Shown piece by piece: positions 33,425 to 44,600 of a DNA stretch of 64,000 bases (positions within the stretch are counted from its first letter, which is position 1; each line of letters opens with the position of its first letter). Where the stretch lies: the NCBI GenBank assembly GCA_963565915.1, contig OY751490.1, positions 4,340,001-4,404,000 on the forward strand, in the 5' to 3' direction. Position numbers and translations under genes: made by a program. This stretch comes from Entoloma clypeatum. Its lineage: Eukaryota; Basidiomycota; Agaricomycetes; Agaricales; Entolomataceae. The notes under the pieces are model-generated. The model was given only the letters and a program-made list of their open reading frames with translations, had not been told where the DNA came from and ran no database searches.

Positions 33425-33787
33425 GAAACTGTGGGGGAGTGTAAAGAGCTCTGCAAAGAGCTCCTGCGGGCTGGGATTGTGGCAGATTTTGTGTCTGATA
33501 TCAGGGTATTAGACAGTCCAATGGTTGGTGATGAGGTGGTGGGTTAGCATGGTGATGTCAAGTTTGTTGATGACAATGTTGAGGAGGACAAACTCAACAT
33601 TGTCTCTGGTGTTTACCACACCAGATGCACAGAGGGTGGCACAGTTGTTGCATTCTCATTACTATATCCCAAACAGGTTACATGGAAAATATTGGGCTAC
33701 AATGGTGATCACTGGTCTTCATTGGCAGAAGGGTTTTATGAGGAGAGAAAGAGTCAGTTGGTGCAAGGTCAATGGGAGCTCCCAAAG
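33425..33787 (+). pseudogene. Unrecognised coding-like fragment, target of the G4 insertion
   Basis: A plus frame gives KFVDDNVEEDKLNIVSGVYH, TRCTEGGTVVAFSLLYPKQV and LGYNGDHWSSLAEGFYEERK. The frame seems to continue after the G4 insertion from 35041 (KKWKDTLKYYR) and then stops. It looks like a piece of a real protein gene but I do not recognise the family. Confidence 0.3.
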
Positions 33788-33837
33788 TGTCATAACCATA
33801 TGATTCACATCTGACTTATCCGACAACTCTGACAATT

Positions 33838-34450
33838 CACACCACCTGCCACCTTAGCCTTTCCGACCCTCACCACCTTGGTCATCCTCTGCTTCACCTC
33901 CGACTCCGCTTCCACTCCCGTTCTGCAGCTTCGTTTTAAACGCTGGCACCACCAGCACGATGAAGCATTGTCATTCCTAAAGCACAAGTTAATAATGAAG
34001 CGTATAAAGAAATAGGAAAAACTCACTCTGATGGCCAGAAACACAAGTCTCCCGCTTTCAAGCAGGAGGTGCAATCCTCCTTCCCTTGCTCGTAACTCGC
34101 AGGCATATCCTTGAAAACCCCCTGCAGCTGGACTTTCTTCACCTCCGCATTCGCCGCATCCACATCCGCACCCGCAACCCGCTCCTTTGCCTTCACTTTC
34201 TCTGCCTTCCTCTCTGCTCGTCTCTGCTCTTTCGCTGCCCTTTTTGCCTCCGCCGCTCTGCATCTTCCTTTGCGTGCTCCTCTGCCTCCTGCAGCTTCCT
34301 CTCCAACTCTTTGGTGACCTTCTTCTGGCGCTCCCTTTCAGCACGAAGAGCGGCGAGGGGTGAGTTCTCAGCAGAAATAGCGGATAGGCGATGGGATAGA
34401 TGTTGTGGTTGGGTGACAAGAGAGAAAAATCATGTGCAAAGCTTTTCAAC
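33838..34450 (-). pseudogene. Zn(II)2Cys6-like gene, second copy, antisense in G4
   Basis: Same gene as at 22318-23022 but lacking the C-terminal part. The coiled-coil region, the six Cys (CTSC, DLC, SCWWC, RSC) and the 50-nt intron (34026-33977, GTGAGT ... TTTAG) are conserved, as is the frameshift in the coiled coil. The gene starts near the 3' LTR and reads away from it, so an antisense promoter in or near the LTR is possible. Confidence 0.55.
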
Positions 34451-34496
34451 CAATGGTCACGTGGATTACCTCATCTGGGCCTCAGGGTTCGGCCCT

Positions 34497-34509
34497 AAGA
34501 GGGAAATAC
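34497..34509 (+). other. G4 polypurine tract
   Basis: AAGAGGGAAATAC immediately before the 3' LTR start TGTCATAACC; the same arrangement in inverse at 22201-22213. Confidence 0.7.
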
Positions 34510-35035
34510 TGTCATAACCATACGATTCACATCCGACTTATCCGACAACTCCGACAATTCATCCACTCCGACATCTGCTCCAACAACATTCTATTTATAT
34601 TTGATTATACTTCTACTATGTAACATCTCAACCATACTTACAAGTAGACATATGTTGTTCACTTTTCATTTGCTACTCTCCATACTCTGAATGTTCTGAT
34701 GGTCAACTCCGATATCTGCACATCACTTATAGTAATGCTGATCATTCTAGTCTACTATAAATAGTGTACAAACCTGTCGTAGAACCTCAACACCTCATTC
34801 ACATCCGTCTCTACTTGCCTTTGAGCATTCTCTCCGTCACCTCCGCTCATCCGCTCATCCGCTCATCCGACATCTGCCAAATCCGAAATCGAGGACCACG
34901 TCAAAGAGTGGGGCACAACGCACAAGTTGAAGCCAGGTCCTTTCTGCCAATGTCGCACTTATCGCATCCACTCCTCCGCTACTCCCCTCCGACTCATCCG
35001 ATGTTTTCCGACATTGAGAAAAATGCTACGTGACA
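34510..35035 (+). repeat. G4 3' LTR, 526 bp
   Basis: From TGTCATAACCATACG to CTACGTGACA, followed by the target duplication CAAAG. It contains CACAACGCACAAGTTG followed by AAGCCAGGTCC at about 34915-34945, a block shared with the G1 LTRs (6610-6640, 31620-31650 in inverse). Confidence 0.85.
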
Positions 35036-35040
35036 CAAAG

Positions 35041-35770
35041 ACCAAGAAGTGGAAGGACACTTTGAAGTACTACAGATGATACATGGAGGGAATGATGGAA
35101 GTTCAGAGAGCATGTTACAGCAAGCTTCATTGCTGAAAGTTCTTGGCTATCATGAACATTAGTCATGCATATGTCAGAGATGTATGTGTTATATTATACT
35201 GTCAGGATCCATTTTGCAAGCTGGGTTCATAAATGGCATCTGTTTGATCATGTGACTTGATAAAATGACAAATATATATAAGCATTCAATGAAATAATCT
35301 GTTTTGATCAGATCAAGATCATGTGGAAGGATAAGATATGTTTCTTGTTTGATTGTATTTATACAAATATGGCTGGAAATAGTAAGTCTGCCAGTTTTGA
35401 AGCTAGAAAGATAATTCAAGTTGATACAGACAGCTGCCATACATCAGATAATGAATGCATATAGTGTTTGTATTTGTTTGTTCCAGTTCATGAATTGATT
35501 TGGTTTGACTACTGCTGGATGCAGAATTTGAAGCTGATTTCAAATATGCTATATTTGTATGGTGGTGATTGTCTGGTATTATGTAATTTGGGAATTAATG
35601 GGATTCAAGTATCTTCAAACTTATAATTTGATTTCAAATATTCTCCATATTTATTACCATGAATACTCATGATCCTGGATTTCCTTTTATAGAAGTTGTT
35701 CAAATCAAATTACAACTTTTGTGATACTTGAATTACTTTCAAACAATGCTTCATTAGAATGGTCAGCTGC
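35041..35770. other. AT-rich unassigned DNA
   Basis: Apart from a short continuation of the coding-like fragment at its left end, no gene, terminal repeat or known element is visible. Confidence 0.4.
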
Positions 35771-36241
35771 TAGTGTTTGAAAGTTCAGTCCAGTCCGGTT
35801 TTTTGCCCAAAAAAATTAAGAACCTAGAACCAAGACTGGTTGAGTGGTTTCTCCAAAAAACTGAAACCAGGACTGGACTGGTCAAAGACTGGTGAACCAG
35901 TCTTTTCTTTCTCAAAAAAGTAAACCAGGACTGGTTCAAACTGGTTTAAACTGGTCATTTTTCAATTTATTAAAACTATTTCAAAATATCATTTATAACA
36001 CATTTCAAAACATTTTATAGAAGCTTTGATGAACAAAATCTATGTGAACCTATGACCAGTTTACATTTTTTGAGTCTCAAATCAAGACTGATGTCAAACC
36101 AGTCTTCTTTTTTTCCAAAAATTGAAGAACCTGAGACTGGTCAATCCTCAAAAATCTGAAACTTCAGACTGCAGTCCAGTCTCTCACCAGTCTTTACCAG
36201 TCTGGTTCTGGTCCAGTTCTAGACTGGACTTCAAAACACTA
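35771..36241 (-). mobile_element. hAT-1 non-autonomous element, 471 bp
   Basis: Both termini are present: TAGTGTTTGAAAGTTCAGTCC at the left and the inverse TAGTGTTTTGAAGTCCAGTC at the right. Interior has many GACTGG/CCAGTC words. The flanking 8-mers (CAGCTGC side and GCTATAAC) do not match, so one flank has been replaced after insertion. The right flank is the zinc knuckle of gypsy G6. Confidence 0.8.
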
Positions 36242-36483
36242 GCTATAACTGTGGTGGACAGGGGCATTTTGCCCAAGATTGCAGGCAGCCGCAGCGCAGG
36301 GTACAAGCGGCAATGATCGAACAAATTGATGAGCATGAGGAGGAAGAAATTCTGAGGCAGATAATGGCAAGGCATCAAGCACATCAAGCCACGAATGGAC
36401 AAATGGGTGTGAATAGCGCGCCTGCACTGAATCCCAATGGACAAGCTGCAGGGCAGCAGGGTTTTGTGAACGTCAACCAGTAA
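36242..36483 (+). pseudogene. Gypsy G6 gag C-terminus
   Basis: Zinc knuckle CYNCGGQGHFAQDC, whose first Cys codon sits at the hAT-1 junction, followed by a basic/Gln-rich tail (QQGFVNVNQ) and a stop at 36481. The rest of gag is missing upstream of hAT-1. Confidence 0.65.
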
Positions 36484-36518
36484 TTCCCCTGCTGGCTCTG
36501 ACAAATTGGTACAAACAA

Positions 36519-37217
36519 TTGCCTATAGACTCTTATATACATAGGGACACTGTAAAATCATGGTTTCAGAAACTTACAGACGCAGCGGTTACATACAATA
36601 AAATACTATTGGACAAACCCAAAAAGGTAAAACCTCAAAAAAATAGCACAGATGATTCGGACTTAGATACGCTTGTAAATTATATCATTGGGGAGTCCTC
36701 GGAAACGAGGCTTGGTTCAGCCCTTACGGACAAATGCTTAATTTCCTGTTGCGAAGAATCAGATAATTTAACTAGGCAAACGGACTCTATGGGGCAACCA
36801 TCTTTTATTCAATCCGCTTCTTTGAAAAAGGAGCTTATGATGAAAATCACGCTGGAAACATTGCAGGACAAACACACCTTTGATGTTGATGCATTATTAG
36901 ACTCAGGGGCGACAGGGATGTTCATTGATCTGGACTTCGCCAAAAGGAACAATATTAAATTAAGGGAACTACCTTTCCCCATTCGGGTCTACAACATTGA
37001 TGGCATGCTTAACCAAGGAGGTTCAATCATGCATGAAGCAGTCATGGCTATGCGGTATAAGGGACACATGGAGATAGCAGTGTTTGAAGCATGCAACCTA
37101 GGGAAAGCTAAAATCATTGTTGGACACACCTGGCTGAAATGCCATAATCCAGAAATAGATTGGGAAAAAGTGGAGATTAAACTATCAAGATGTCCAGAAG
37201 AATGCGGCATGTGTTGA
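36519..37217 (+). pseudogene. Gypsy G6 protease
   Basis: Retropepsin-like protease with DVDALLDSGATGMFIDLDFA, IRVYNIDGMLNQGG and IIVGHTWLKCHNPEIDWEK. The active-site DSG is intact. The N-terminal 100 residues resemble the gag-protease linker. The frame ends with TGA at 37215 where related elements read through to RT; the continuation is in the next ORF. Similar to the G7 protease at 60555-61321. Confidence 0.75.
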
Positions 37218-38425
37218 ACACGTTATTTGAATAAAACTGCAAGAACCAGATGGGGTGGAAGAATTGAAGAGGTAGTAGAAGGAAATGAAGAAGAAGTGGA
37301 GGAAGAGGTAATCCACATGCTCAGGGCAGCTAAGGGAGAACCCTCAGATGAAATACCGGCGGAACAGGCTGTCCCCCGAAAATATCATAAATATCTATCA
37401 GTCTTTGAAAAGAAAGCATTGGAGAGGTTACCAGTCAGGAAACCATGGGATCACGCTATAGACTTAAAACCGGATTTCATACCAAAGAAGGCCAAAGTCT
37501 ACCCCCTGTCACCAGATGAAAGGAAAGAAGTATCCAAATTTGTGGACGATCAATTACGCAAAGGACATATTTGACCTACCAAGTCACCACAAACTTCGCC
37601 AGTATTCTTTATACCCAAAAAGGATGGAAGAAAACGAATGGTACAGGATTACCAACATATTAACAGCTGGACCATCCGCAATAATTATCCACTCCCATTG
37701 ATTCCAGAGTTGATCAATAAGGTGAAAGGGAAGAAAAGGTTCACCAAGATGGATCTCAGATGGGGCTACAACAATGTGCGCATCAAGGAGGGAGATGAGT
37801 GGAAAGCGGCATTTACGACCCCTGATGGAGCCTTCGAACCGACTGTCATGTTTTTTGGATTAAATAATTCCCCGAGCACATTCCAGACCATGATGAACGA
37901 TATCTTTAGGGACTTGATCAACCAAGAATATGTGGTGATTTATATCAATGATATATTGGTGGCAACAGAAGAAGAGGAAGGACACGACGCCATAGTGGAG
38001 GAAGTTTTGTAAAGATTATGAGAAAATGATTTATTCTTGAAACCAGAAAAATGTTTCTTTGATAGAGACAAAATAGTGTTCTTGGGATTAATTATTGGGA
38101 AAGACGGAATTCGGATGGACCCTTCGAAAGTAGATGCCATCAAACAATGGCCGACACCGACCAAGGTCAAGGAAGTACAATCATTCCTTGGACTCGCCAA
38201 CTTCTATCGGAGATTCATCAAGGATTTCTCTAAAGTGTCTGGACCACTACATAAGTTAACTAGGAAAGACATGGTATGGAAATGGAGCACGGAACAGGAG
38301 GAGGCATTTGATGTGCTAAAGAAGTTATTTACGGAAGCACCCATATTGGTATCTCCTGATCTGGATTGGAAGTTAAGAGTAGAATCAGACGCATCGGACT
38401 TCGCCACGGGAGCCCTGACTCAATG
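37218..38425 (+). pseudogene. Gypsy G6 RT and RNase H start
   Basis: Linker (VPRKYHKYLSVFEKKALERL, WDHAIDLKPDFIPKKAKVYP), a stop near 37572, then RT (DYQHINSWTIRNNYPLPLIPE, KMDLRWGYNNVRIKEGDEW, FEPTVMFFGLNNSPSTFQTMM). The active site reads VIYINDIL: the first Asp of YxDD is Asn (AAT at 37947-37949). Two further stops near 38012-38020 precede the connection domain (WPTPTKVKEVQSFLGLANFY) and RNase H, which ends at ESDASDFATGAL where copia sequence begins. Confidence 0.85.
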
Positions 38426-39430
38426 CGCATGGCACGGGCTTTGTTCATAATCGTGCAGTGCATATGCTCGACGTGCCCAATATGCACGGAGGTGTGGGCA
38501 GCAGAGAGGCTGAAGCGGTATCCGTGCTCATCACACCAATCACGAAGACTGTTGGAGTCCAGGAGTCAACAAGGCAGCTGACAGAGATCAGGCGCACCAA
38601 ACCAAAACTCCCCAACGTGCTCGCCCGTTTCAGCCTCAATATGCTTAGTCCAGGCTTGGAGGGTAGGTAATGCATCAGATTTGTTGCGAAGAGGGAAAGT
38701 CCAAGGATATGCTGTACAGTCATCTACTGGTAGCATTTATGAGTCCGTGATTCAACTGCCATGTGACCAGCCAGATCAATCCAGATAATACCCAGTCGCC
38801 TTGATGATTGTTCCCCAACCTGAACTGATGGAACCGAAGTGCGAGTCTGTTTTCTGAGAATGCAGGAGTCACACTTCAGGGGACGGGTGGATAAATCAAC
38901 AGGCATACCTTGGGTAAGGTTTTTGGTGGCCATGTCATAAACGGACTGGAGGTTGGCATGACCGAGGCGTCGGTGCCACATATCGAGGGTGGGCAGGCGG
39001 CGGGCGAGGAAGGATTGTTTGATGCAAATGCGGGTGCAGTTCAAGCAAAAAAGGTTGTGGTTGGGTAAACGAGAACCAGAGGCAACAATGGCACCAGAAG
39101 GTGATGTGAGGATGACGCCGGAGGATTAGAAGGCGACGGTGCAGGGGAGGGAGTCAACAAGGCAGCCAACAGAGATCAGGTGCACTGTGGAGGACAGGAT
39201 ATACAGAGTGTTATCCAGTGTGATGTGACCTTGACCGACAATGAGCTTGATGGTCCCAACACCAATTGCGCTGATGGAGGAACCGCCTATGCCTTTGACA
39301 AGTGATTTTTGATGAGACGAAGGCAGATGAAGTCTCCTCATTTGGACGTGATGTGCGTGGTGCAGGCGCTGTTGAGGAGCCAAGGGGAGGCATCATTGGA
39401 GACATCATGGAAATGGGTGGTAGCAGGCAC
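38426..39430 (-). pseudogene. Ty1/copia pol fragment: protease, GAG-pre-integrase, integrase
   Basis: On the minus strand: protease SPWLLNSACTTHITSK, with the catalytic Asp replaced by Asn (AAC, 39371-39373); GIGGSSISAIGVGTIKLIVGQG; LISVGCLVDSLP; the GAG-pre-integrase HHCC region LDMWHRRLGHANLQSVYDMA ... CDSCILRKQTR; and integrase IWIDLAGHMAVESRT, FPLRNKSDALPTLQAW, WCDEHGYRFSLSAAHTSVHIG, MHCTIMNKARAM. A segment matching the CLVDS region is found again inside the integrase near 38570 in place of expected residues. RT and RNase H are absent. Confidence 0.8.
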
Positions 39431-39436
39431 GGGTGA

Positions 39437-39597
39437 TATGTGGCTGTCGGAGATGCTTAACATAAGTAAAATGGTCAGATGTAAGTAATGTACATAGTAA
39501 TGAGATTCATAACAGTAAATGTGCATAATAAGTATTAGTCAAAATGTCAGAGGTGTCGGAATTGGTCGGAATTGGTCGGAAATCGTTGGAGCTGATC
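39437..39597 (-). repeat. G1 LTR fragment split by hAT-1
   Basis: TGTGGCTGTCGGAGATGC to AGCTGATC matches the end part of the G1 LTR. The rest (AGACTGTAACA) follows at 49772-49781, after the whole nested block. Confidence 0.8.
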
Positions 39598-39802
39598 TAG
39601 TGGTTTGAAGTCCAGTCTCAAAGACCTAGAACTGGACCAGAACCAGACTGGTAAAGACTGGTGAAAGACTGGACTGCAGTCTGAAGTTTCAGATTTTTGA
39701 GGATTGACCAGTCTCAGGTTCTTCAAATTTTGGAAAAAAAGAAGACTGGTTCAACACCAGTCTTAATTTGAGACTCAAAAAATGTAAACTGGTCATAGGT
39801 TC

Positions 39803-41096
39803 CAAGGCATAGCACGAGTGCACTCGTGAGTTACCCGGATCTGTACTCACAGGTATTTTACATGTTTGAACCCATACTCGGATCTGCAAAGATCCGTTCC
39901 CACGGATGACTCGGATCCACATGTTCGAAACCCGCGAGTTCTTCGGGTACTCGCAGGTCATCGAGTTCTTTGGGTACTCACAGGTTTACCTTGAGTACCC
40001 GTATGAAGGATCAATAAATCCCAGTCTGAGATGTCCAGGCTTGGGCTTGGCCTGAAGCCCAGGGTTTGGGCCAGGCTTGGATTCTCAGAAAAGCGCACCT
40101 TAATATAAATTCAACCATTGCACCTATTCTTCTCACCTTCTAGACTATTAATATATACATATAATAGAGTATTTATACCAGAGGAACAGTCTGAATGGTG
40201 CCTGTATCAGTAGGTAGGTTCAATTCCCATCAAAACTCTGAGCATGCCACAAAAGCACTTCTAGTAGCACATCCACTCAATGGATTCCTATTGTCTCTAT
40301 TGCCCCTTCTTTAGTACATATAGGAGTATGCTTCTGCCTCAGTGATAAGGTGGGTGATATTTATATTAGTAGATAGGCTCCAATATCATCAAACCCCTAA
40401 ACACACAACAAAATCACCAATATTATAACAAGCCCTTAACATATTCTTATTATCTCTTTTGCCCCTTCTTTAGCATGTATGTATGTTGAATAAATAAGGT
40501 GGACAATCTCTGGTTGTGATCCTACCTCATAATCCTCTCAAAACCTCGAAACACACCAAGATCAATTTCGTTTGGCACAACCGTGGGATGTATGCCTCTC
40601 GTCTCCTTTGTATATTATACAGGACATATATAGGTAGCCTTTGACGGCAGGGATAAGCCTGGGGACCCCCAGTTCCATCTGGGCAAATGCCAGCTCACAC
40701 CTGCATTTTCAGCAGAATACACTTTCCATACCCACAAAGCAGTCATTGTCAGGGGTTTCAACTCATTCTAATGCATTAATATAATCCTCTAAGATGTATT
40801 CACAGTCCCAACTTCATTTCAAAACACCATTCTATTGATTTCTATATGCTAAACCCATATTCTACAACTTAGTCTACTCTCATACTATTAATGCCCTGTG
40901 TTATGATGAGTAGATTAGTTTCAGGGGTTGCTCGCAGGTGCCCGCGTGGGTACCTGTGCACTCCACAATGCGAACTCGGATCCGCGCAGGTTTTGTCCCA
41001 CGGATGACTCGGATCCGCGAGTGAGGTGACCTGCGAGTATTCCCATGGGTCTACTCGTGGTGACCTGTGGGTAACCCGGACTCGTGCTATGCCTTA
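39803..41096. mobile_element. hAT-3, 1.29-kb non-autonomous hAT-like element
   Basis: Perfect 8-bp duplication ATAGGTTC (39795-39802 and 41097-41104). Termini CAAGGCATAGCACGAGT and inverse TAAGGCATAGCACGAGT. GGGTAACCC, CTCGCGGGT and GGATCCG-type words crowd both ends, the middle (40090-40900) is plain AT-rich DNA without genes. The termini resemble hAT-2 (AGGCAATAGCGCAGG). Confidence 0.85.
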
Positions 41097-41104
41097 ATAG
41101 GTTC

Positions 41105-41346
41105 ACACAGGTTCTTATAGGTCCACATAGATTTGTTCATCAAAGCTTCTATAAAATGTTTTGAAATGTGTCATAAATGATATTTTGAAACAGGTTTAAT
41201 GAATTGGAAGATTACCAGTTTAAACCAGTTCGAACCAGTCCTGGTTTACTTTTTTGAGAAAGGAAAGACTGGTTCACCAGTCTTTTTTGAGAAAGGAAAG
41301 ACTGGTTCACCAGTCTTTTTTGAGAAAGGAAAGACTGGTTCACCAG

Positions 41347-41348
<2 letters not shown>
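41105..41348. repeat. hAT-1 segment with 33-bp triplication
   Basis: Within this hAT-1 piece a unit of about 33 bp (TTTTTTGAGAAAGGAAAG followed by ACTGGTTCACCAGTC) occurs three times in tandem at about 41252-41348; the uninterrupted copy has it once. The poly-T of the LINE begins right after the last unit. Confidence 0.75.
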
Positions 41349-41379
<31 letters not shown>

Positions 41380-41657
41380 CTCAATTTATATTCCGGCGCC
41401 CGATCGCAGTCCGGTCTTGTACACTAAGTTACAAATTTAACGAGAACTACATACGAGAGTATTGGAGAGTAATGCCCTGTGGTCACGGCACATGTGCGGA
41501 GAAAATATATAAAAGTATCCGAGAGTGGGGTCCGCCCATGGATCGAGTCCACCAGAACAGACCCCGTATATAAACTACATACGCCCGTAGGCAGAGACCG
41601 TAGTAACTAAAGAGACCGTGAAAGATAGAAACATAACACTGAAGCTCACCCGATAAG

Positions 41658-44600
41658 TTAGGGTGGGGGAAAGGCGAATAACGCGGGATGGTTTGCGAGC
41701 ATCCCTAGGAAATTGCCGATGTTGTACCGTTTGTTGGAGGCGTCGTCCCTATCAAAGAGAGGACATTTGTGGAGGAGGTGATCAACCGTCTCGAGAGTGT
41801 CATCGTCGCAGGCGCATGTAAATGGGCCTGGATGCTTGAAGCGTTGTCTGTATGCACCAATGGGGGCATGGCCCAGAGTGGCGCGGGTGAGGCGAGCGAA
41901 CAGCGCGTTGTTGTTGCCCGCCCAGGAATTGAGCCAGGGTCCACCTTTGACGTGGTCCGGTTGGAATACCTTCTCTTTGTCTCCGGTGTGGAGAGGGAGG
42001 AAGGAGCGACCTCGAAATTCGGGGGCGGAATGAAGTTGACGCCATCCGTCTACGGCACTGGTGGCGGCAGCAGTACGGGCAAAGTTGGGCGACAGAGGAG
42101 ACAAAGCTGTTCCTTGGGTCGATTTGAAGTGACGTGAGGGGTCGGGGAAGGCAGAACCCCACTCAGACGTGAGAGGTGTGTCGAGATGGACATGGATGAT
42201 GCCAGCTCCAGCGAGGAAGGGCCGGAGGAGGCGGGAAATGCCGCAAGAGACAGAGTGGCCCGCATGAATGGAACCTGTGTCGAGGGCGAGTCGGACAGCC
42301 TGTATGTTTCGGGTGAAGATGTGGATCTCCGTGACATAAGGTGCGTGGGTGATGACCTTGCTAAGGCCAAGAAGGGTGGCGACTATGAGAGTCTCGGGGG
42401 CGAGGCTTCTACCTGCGCTGGCTCTGGTCATATGGGGGTCTTGAGCGTGACGACCAATGGAGGGGGCGAAGCGGACTACCGCGACTGCCGACGACAACGT
42501 CTTACCGACGCTGGGCCGGGCAGCGATGCAGAAGGCCGCTTGGTGGTTTTCGTCCTCGGCGGTGGTGAGGATGTCTTTGAGGTAGGTGTAACGCTTCTTG
42601 TCGTCATCGACCTGTGGGGCGTCCCAGATGAAGGAATCCGGGTAGAGGTCGAGTATGCGATTTCCTGGGCGAGCCTCGTCGCTCAGGTAGTCGGATCTCT
42701 CAAGTTTGACGGCGATCATCAGGTTTTGAATGTCGACGATTGGGCTAGGGGTCTTATCCTCCGCCTTGAGCAGGAGCTCGCAGACGACAGGATGAGTGAC
42801 GGGAAGCTGGGCGGCTCTGATCCGAGAGCGCTGCACAAGCTTGGTGATGTGTTGTCTAGCAGGCATGAGCCCCGCAATAGCGAGGACACCCCCGGTAGGC
42901 GACCGATTGAAAGCGCCGGTGATCCATCTGGCGGCTCTATAGTGGACTGAGTTCAACAAATTGAAAGCAGTTTTGAGGCGTGGACCATTGTAGTACCAGA
43001 GTTGGCACCCGTAAGTGAGGATCGGCATGACGCACGATACATACAGGAGGCGTTTAAGGCGGGGTGAGAGCCCGCGTGAGGAGTTGCCAAGGAGGAGGGG
43101 AATGGATGTGAGCGCCTTGGTGGCATAGAAGCGTCTGTGCTCATTGAAGGTCAGACGACGATCGAAGAAGAAGCCGAGGTAGCGCCAAAAGGCCTTGACT
43201 TGGAGGGGAGGTTGACCAGGTAGTCGGACGATGGGGTATGACGGAGAGACGGTTCGGGTGAAGAACATAAGTTCGTCTTTTGTCGGTTCAGTGGCCAGCC
43301 CCATGTCTATGAGGATGCCGTCGATGGCTTTTCGGCCAGCCCGTAGGTGGGAGCCGATAGCGTCAAGGTCAGAAGACTGGGCGATGAGCATGCCATCATC
43401 TACGAAGGAGAAGAGATCCAGGTACTGCGCGTGTCCACGGCTGTAGAAGATTCTGAGGGCCGGCGAAAGGTAGATGCCGGAAAGGATGGGGGAGAGCGCC
43501 GAGCCTTGACCCACACCAAAGAGGATTTCGAAGAGGTCTGAGACATTTTGTCCTGAGACAAAACGAGTAGACCGTCCACGAAGATATGATTCAAAGAACT
43601 TACTCAAGGCGGCTGAAAACCCCAGCCGCCGTAGTACTCCTAGCAAGAATTGATGGTCCAGAGAAGGGAAGAATTGCGCAACGTCGAAGGCCACGACCCC
43701 GGTGTCACGTTTCTTCGCCCATCCATTCCGGACCCTGTGTGTTATGATGATGCCAGCATCGGTTGTAGATCTATAGCGAAGGCCGCCGAATTGGTATTGG
43801 TGGACAAGGCTGTACTTGGCGCATTCGAATTGCATTCGATTGGCGATGACTTTCTCGATAATCTTTGCCACCGTGTTGAGGAGAACGATGGGTCGAAATG
43901 ACTTGGGCTTATCGTAGGTATCTTTCCCAGGTTTCGGTATGATAACCGTGACAGAGGTCTTGAAAGCTGCAGGCCAGCAAGAATAATCTATGCAGGCGTT
44001 AGCTAGGGCTGTGATGCGTGTCAACACTTCATCTTTCTGGAGGAGACGCTTGAGGAGAGCCCATGATACGTGGTCCGGACCAGGGGCGGATTTGGGGTTG
44101 CATTTGAGGACAAGGGAGATGATTTCGGGACCTGTGATCGGTATCCAGTCTCGAGTGGGTTCTTGTGGAATTTCCTCGAGGATTTCCATTTTTGGGGAGT
44201 TCGGAGGAGGCGTATGAAAAGCCTTATCAAAAGCGTCAAACATGTCGTTAGAAGAGTGGAGAACATCACCATTGGCCCCCTTCAAATTTGCAAGGGGGTC
44301 TGAGCGACGGGGTTTGTGCCAGTCCATGAGGGACCAGGGGTTTTTTTGGGAGAGGGCGATGGTTTCGATTCTGTCTTCAAAGAATTCTCTCTTGGCCGCG
44401 CGGATCACCGTCCGAAGATTGCTATAATCAACGGGAGACTTGGTGTCGAGATACACTTGCCTGGCTAGATCGCAGGTCTCGCTCCACCACGAGTGGGAGT
44501 GCGATCCTGCGCCTTTGACTGGGCGAGAGTGAGTGTCCCAATTCACGGAAAGGGCTGTCTGGAGGTTAGTAGCCGCAGTCTCGACATCCTGGGCCGAGGC

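Larger units (their letters stand above)
33788..35035 (+). mobile_element. G4 LTR element, complete small insertion with 5-bp TSD
   Basis: Flanked by CAAAG on both sides (33783-33787 and 35036-35040), so both ends are genuine. It starts with only about 50 bp of 5' LTR (TGTCATAACC), passes directly into the internal region that carries the antisense Zn2Cys6-like gene, then polypurine tract and full 3' LTR. No gag or pol. Nearly identical to 21675-22870 in inverted orientation. Either an internal deletion derivative or a recent non-autonomous form. Confidence 0.85.

Noticed and set aside
41281..41348. CRISPR-like spacing of the three 33-bp units
   Set aside because: Units are directly adjacent without spacers and derive from hAT-1; the context is eukaryotic.
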